This document shows, piece by piece, positions 60,239 to 64,000 of a stretch of DNA of 64,000 bases (position 1 is the first letter of the stretch; each line of letters starts with the position of its first letter). The notes under the pieces were generated by a model that did no database searches, was not told the DNA's origin, and saw only the letters and a list, made by a program, of their open reading frames with translations. Source of the stretch: Planctomycetota bacterium (lineage in GTDB: Bacteria > Planctomycetota > Phycisphaerae > Phycisphaerales > UBA1924); NCBI GenBank assembly GCA_018242605.1, contig JAFEBP010000014.1, positions 62,001 through 126,000 of the forward strand, given 5' to 3'. The translations under genes and the position numbers were made by a program.

Positions 60239-61702
60239 ATGCGCGCTGCACGAATCATCGCTTTGACCGCCTTGACCGCTTCCAGCTTCGCGTTTGCGCA
60301 GCCGATCCGCCGCGGAGAGATTGTTCTGTCGGTGGGCGATTCCCCTGCGTGGGCGGGGGGGCAGACGGTGGAGAGCATGGACACGCCGTTCACGGCCACC
60401 GACGGCACGGTGGGGTTCAACGGCGGGTTGACCGGCGGCACGCTGGGTTCGCGCGTATTCATCTACTTCAACAACGGGCCGACGTTCTTCTCGAACGAGG
60501 CGAGCGGGGGGTACACGCTTTCGGGCCGCGAGGGCTCGATGGGCGTGGCGTGCGATGGGCGGTTCGTGTATTCGCCGTCGCTGACGCGGCCGGGGAGCAC
60601 CGGTTCGAGCGATTCGTTGTGGTCGAGCGCGGGCTACCTGCTGGCCGAGCCCGACCCGGCCCCGGGCGCGCCGGGCAAGTTCATCAAGTTCACGAGCCGT
60701 CCGCTGATGCTGGGCCGGGGCGACTTTTCGTTCGTGGCGGGCTTCTCGAACACGGCGGGCGGGACGACCACGGATCGCGCGCTGTACAAGGGCAACGTGA
60801 ACGGCGGGACGTTCACGCTGCTGTACAAGACGGGCGACACGTTCGACGGGCGGGTGCTGCGGTTCGCGACGCCGACGATGTCGTTCAACTATGACTTCTC
60901 CGACAGCGGCGAGAACGTGATCCAGATCGTGGGCATCGACTCGGGCGCGGGCACCAACGCGGTGCTGGCCAACGGGCACCTGGTGGCCGTGCAGGGCGAG
61001 GCGCTCGCGAGCGACCCCAACGAGGGGTGGCAGAACTTCACCGGTGTGGGCGTGAACGACTCGGGCCAGCAGATGATCTTCGGGGATTTCATCACCGACA
61101 TCGCCGCCGACGCGTTCATCACCGTGAATGGCAACATCATCGTGCGCGAAGGGGACACCATCGCGGGCACCACGCTCACGACCCCCGCGAGCGTCCGCAC
61201 GGCGAGCATCAACAATCTCGGCAAGATCGCGGCGATCTGGCAGATCGCGGCCTCCACGAACCGGGCGCTGTTCGTCGGCGACGCGACGGACTTCCGCGGC
61301 ACGGCGATCAAGATCGTGCAGACCGGCGACCTGCTGGACATCGACGGCGACGGCGTGGGCGACCGCGTGGTCTCGGACCTGGTCGAGTCGACGGTGGCCT
61401 CGCCGGGCATGGACCTGGCCGACGACGGCGCGGTCTTCACCTCGCTGAACCTCACGCCCATCGGCGGGGGCACGGCGGTCAAGTCGATCGTGAAGTTCTG
61501 CTTCGCCTGCACCAACGAGCCCTCGTGCCCGTGCTGCCCGGCTGACTTCAACAGCGACGGCGGCGTGGACGGGCCGGACGTGGAAGCGTTCTTCACGGCG
61601 TGGCAGGACGGCAACGCCTGCGGCGACGTGAACAACGACGGCGGCGTGGACGGCGGGGATGTGGAAGCGTTCTACACGCTGTGGTCGGCGGGCGGCTGCT
61701 GA
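60239..61702 (+). CDS. Secreted dockerin protein, first of tandem pair
   Basis: This 487-residue secreted protein has a signal peptide (MRAARIIALTALTASSFAFA, cut at AQP). The ~400-residue body contains repeated DSGQQ- and GDTIAG-type turns and EGDTIAGTTLTTP, resembling HAF/choice-of-anchor proteins, probably beta-rich. No catalytic motif is seen. A Cys-rich linker (CFACTNEPSCPCC) leads to the dockerin pair (DFNSDGGVDGPDVEAFF, DVNNDGGVDGGDVEAFY), ending WSAGGC. The next gene is a close paralogue. The gene has its own upstream region of ~190 bases. Confidence 0.85.
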   Translation: MRAARIIALTALTASSFAFAQPIRRGEIVLSVGDSPAWAGGQTVESMDTPFTATDGTVGFNGGLTGGTLGSRVFIYFNNGPTFFSNEASGGYTLSGREGSMGVACDGRFVYSPSLTRPGSTGSSDSLWSSAGYLLAEPDPAPGAPGKFIKFTSRPLMLGRGDFSFVAGFSNTAGGTTTDRALYKGNVNGGTFTLLYKTGDTFDGRVLRFATPTMSFNYDFSDSGENVIQIVGIDSGAGTNAVLANGHLVAVQGEALASDPNEGWQNFTGVGVNDSGQQMIFGDFITDIAADAFITVNGNIIVREGDTIAGTTLTTPASVRTASINNLGKIAAIWQIAASTNRALFVGDATDFRGTAIKIVQTGDLLDIDGDGVGDRVVSDLVESTVASPGMDLADDGAVFTSLNLTPIGGGTAVKSIVKFCFACTNEPSCPCCPADFNSDGGVDGPDVEAFFTAWQDGNACGDVNNDGGVDGGDVEAFYTLWSAGGC

Positions 61703-61820
61703 GCGCAGAGGTGATGTGATGAAGAGGGCCGCGGCGTGGCGTTTCGCGATCCGCGCGATGCCGGACGCCGCGCGGCCGGGCGGCCAAGAAGCGACACCCA
61801 GAGAGACGCGAGGAGAATCC

Positions 61821-63278
61821 GTGAGAGCAGCCACTGCGGTTTTGACCATCCTGACACTCGCCGGCCTAGCGTGCGCGCAGCCGGTGCGGCGCGGCGAAGT
61901 GATCCTGTCCGTCGGCGACGCGCCTGCGTGGGCGGACGGGCAGGCGGTGGACGGGATCGAGACTCCGTTCACCGCGACCGACGGCACGCTGGGGTTCGTG
62001 GGGGGCCTGACGGGCGGCACGCTGGGCGCGAGGACGTTCGTGTTCGCGGGCGCCGGGCCGGTGTTCTTCTCGAACGAGGCGACGGGGGGGTACACGCTCT
62101 CGGGGCGTGAGACGTCGATGGGGGTCACGTGCGACGGGAAGTTCTTGTACTCGCCCCGGGTGACGCGGGCCAACGGCGTTTCGGGTGACGGGCTGTGGTC
62201 CAACGCGGGGCTGCTGCTGGCCGAGCCGGACGCCGCGCCGGGGGCTCCGGGCAAGTACCTGGCGTTCACGAGCGGCCCGGCGATGCTGGCCAACGGTCAG
62301 TACTCGTTCATGGCGGGCTTCTCGAACTCGCCGGGGGGCACGACGACGGACCGGGCGGTGTATAAGGGCAACTTGAACACGGGAGTGTTCACGCTGATGT
62401 ACAAGACCGGGGACCTGGTGGACGGGCGCGTGCTGAGGTTCGCCACGCCCAACGTGTCGTTCAGGTACGACTTTTCCGACAACGGCGAGAACGTGATCCA
62501 CATCGTGGGCGTGGACGCCGGCGCGGGCACCAACGCCGTGATGGCCAACGGCCACCTGGTGGCGGTGCAGGGCGAGCCGCTCGCGAGCGACCCCAACGAG
62601 GGGTGGCAGAACTTTACCGGCGTGGGCGTGAACGACTCGGGTCAGCAGATGATCTACGGGGATTTCATCACCGACATCGCCACCGACGCGTTCATCACCG
62701 TGAACGGCAACATCATGGTGCGCGAAGGGGACACGATCGCGGGCACGACGCTCACGACCCCCGCGAGCGTGCGTTCGGCGAGCATCAACAACCTGGGCAA
62801 AATCGGGGCGATCTGGCAGATCGGGTCCACCGCGAACCGGGCGCTGTTCATCGGCGACGCTGCGGACTTCCGCGGCACGGCGATCAAGATCGTGCAGACC
62901 GGCGACCTGCTGGACATCGACGGCGACGGCGTGGGCGACCGCGTGGTGAGCGATCTCGTGGAATCGACGGTCTCGGGGCCGGGCATGGACCTGGCCGACG
63001 ACGGCGTGGTCTACACCTCGCTGAACCTCACGCCGATCGGCGGGGGCACGGCGGTCAAGGCGATCGTGAAGTTCTGCTACGACTGCTCGAGCGAGCCCGC
63101 GTGCCCGTGCTGCCCGGCCGACTTCAACAGCGACGGCGGCGTGGACGGGCCGGACGTTGAAGCCTTCTTCACGTCGTGGCAGGACGGCGTGACGTGCGGC
63201 GATGTGAACAAGGACGGGGGCATCGACGGCGGCGACGTGGAGGCGTTCTTCACGCTCTGGTCGCTGGGCGGGTGCTGA
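61821..63278 (+). CDS. Secreted dockerin protein, second of tandem pair
   Basis: This 485-residue protein is a close paralogue of the preceding gene along its full length, including the signal peptide, the EGDTIAGTTLTTPASVR stretch, the Cys-rich linker (CYDCSSEPACPCC) and the dockerin pair ending WSLGGC. The GTG at 61821 was chosen as start: it aligns with the paralogue's first codon (VRAATAV versus MRAARII) and follows AGGAG by six bases. Upstream in-frame codons to 61659 add non-homologous sequence. Function unknown. Confidence 0.85.
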   Translation: MRAATAVLTILTLAGLACAQPVRRGEVILSVGDAPAWADGQAVDGIETPFTATDGTLGFVGGLTGGTLGARTFVFAGAGPVFFSNEATGGYTLSGRETSMGVTCDGKFLYSPRVTRANGVSGDGLWSNAGLLLAEPDAAPGAPGKYLAFTSGPAMLANGQYSFMAGFSNSPGGTTTDRAVYKGNLNTGVFTLMYKTGDLVDGRVLRFATPNVSFRYDFSDNGENVIHIVGVDAGAGTNAVMANGHLVAVQGEPLASDPNEGWQNFTGVGVNDSGQQMIYGDFITDIATDAFITVNGNIMVREGDTIAGTTLTTPASVRSASINNLGKIGAIWQIGSTANRALFIGDAADFRGTAIKIVQTGDLLDIDGDGVGDRVVSDLVESTVSGPGMDLADDGVVYTSLNLTPIGGGTAVKAIVKFCYDCSSEPACPCCPADFNSDGGVDGPDVEAFFTSWQDGVTCGDVNKDGGIDGGDVEAFFTLWSLGGC

Positions 63279-63288
63279 GGCCGGCGGC

Positions 63289-64000
63289 TCACATCGCGAA
63301 GAGTTTGTCCATCTGATCGCTCACGGTGCGCAGGCGTGCGGCGTCACCGCCGCCGACCTCGGCGGTGGCCCAGTTGCCGGCGGGGGCGGTGGAGTAGCCC
63401 ACTTCGTCGAGGGCTTTCATCACCGACGCCCAGCCCGCGTCGCCCTCGCCCAGTTGCACGTCGAAGCCTTTCCAGAGGCCCTCGTCGTTGCGCTTCTTGC
63501 GGGAGAAGTCCTTGATGTGGAGCTTGGCGATGCGCTTACCCAGGACCCGCACCCACTGGTCGGGGTAGCCGTAGTTGATGACGTTGCCGATGTCGAAGTG
63601 GAAGGCGACCATGGGGTCCTTGAACTCGTCGACGTAGCGGGCGGCCTCGAGCGGGCTGAGCAGGAAGTTGTTCCACACGTTCTCGATCGCGATCTTGACG
63701 CCGCACTCCCTGGCGAGGGGCAGGGCCTTCCTGATTTCGGCCTGCGTGAGTTCCCATGCCTGGTCGTAGGGCTGCTTTTCGTTCACCACGCCGGGGACGA
63801 GCAGGATGCTCGCGACGCCCAGGGTTTTGCCGTCGCGCAGGGCGGTCTCGAGGGCTTCGAGACCCTTGGCCCGCACGGCGGCGTCGGGGGAGTTGAGGTG
63901 GAACTTCCAGTGCAGGGAATCGACCAGGCCGTGGACGACGATGCCGGTGTCCTTGGCGGCGGCGGCGATTTCCTGCATCGGGATGGTGGTGGGGCTGTCC
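63289..64000 (-). CDS. Sugar-phosphate isomerase/epimerase-like TIM-barrel protein (N-terminus beyond right edge)
   Basis: At least 237 C-terminal residues of a xylose-isomerase-like TIM barrel are present; the frame remains open to the right edge, where codons for DSPTTIP precede the first internal Met. Metal-site segments are visible: VKIAIENVWNNFLLSP (Glu), AFHFDIGNVINYG (Asp), AKLHIKDFSRKK (His) and a later acidic GEGDAGW loop. Related proteins act as hydroxypyruvate isomerases, sugar epimerases or inosose dehydratases; the substrate is not predictable. It is convergent with the tandem dockerin gene, ten bases apart. Confidence 0.85.
   Translation of the reverse strand, partial: DSPTTIPMQEIAAAAKDTGIVVHGLVDSLHWKFHLNSPDAAVRAKGLEALETALRDGKTLGVASILLVPGVVNEKQPYDQAWELTQAEIRKALPLARECGVKIAIENVWNNFLLSPLEAARYVDEFKDPMVAFHFDIGNVINYGYPDQWVRVLGKRIAKLHIKDFSRKKRNDEGLWKGFDVQLGEGDAGWASVMKALDEVGYSTAPAGNWATAEVGGGDAARLRTVSDQMDKLFAM

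Overview
This window looks like chromosomal DNA of a high-GC planctomycete, most likely from the Phycisphaerae/Phycisphaerales. Ten predicted secreted proteins end in the same duplicated dockerin-like calcium-loop module, with DGGVDGADVEAFF-type repeats and a terminal Gly-Cys. I know this module from Phycisphaerales annotations as the GC-type dockerin domain. Zinc-ribbon membrane proteins, a type II-style pseudopilin and an LpxA homologue (outer membrane) fit this assignment. I see no rRNA, tRNA, CRISPR array, phage module or transposase.

Layout. Positions 1-5.5 kb hold two divergent sensor kinases (MASE1-PAS-HisKA, cut by the left edge, and FHA-GAF-HisKA), a small membrane protein and ArfB. 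Positions 5.5-15.3 kb hold a metallopeptidase, two zinc-ribbon membrane proteins, a C39-like peptidase next to an RLAN/RimK ATP-grasp ligase, several small membrane proteins, a GNAT and a pseudopilin. Positions 15.8-28.5 kb form a secretome block: subtilase, M36-like and M1 metallopeptidases and a six-Ig protein, all with terminal dockerins, plus a secreted methyltransferase-like protein. Positions 30.1-35.7 kb are a methionine operon behind a probable SAM-I/SAM-IV-clan riboswitch: a Cys/Met-metabolism PLP enzyme, a compact aspartokinase-homoserine dehydrogenase, a second PLP enzyme, and asd. Positions 36-39.8 kb carry lpxA, an SRAP protein, rpiA and an ALDH7-type dehydrogenase. Positions 39.8-43.5 kb are mostly non-coding repeat DNA around one HAF-repeat dockerin protein. 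Positions 43.5-47.3 kb carry an S74-domain protein, a PD-(D/E)XK nuclease-like protein and a dockerin protein.

Positions 47.4-52.1 kb carry a complete lysW-lysX-lysY-lysZ-lysK block. This is the carrier-protein route best known from Thermus and archaea, in which alpha-aminoadipate is built into lysine while attached to LysW. It is preceded by a good promoter, a 42-codon reading frame with six clustered Lys codons, and a strong intrinsic terminator, so lysine-responsive attenuation is a testable idea.

Positions 52.2-64 kb carry a TPR-fucosyltransferase-like protein, more dockerin proteins (propeller-like, SGNH-like and a tandem-duplicated pair), a LEA14-like lipoprotein and the C-terminal part of a sugar-phosphate isomerase/epimerase-like protein cut by the right edge. 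Most biosynthetic genes are close-packed with ATGA or TGATG overlaps, whereas secretome genes stand alone with their own upstream regions.
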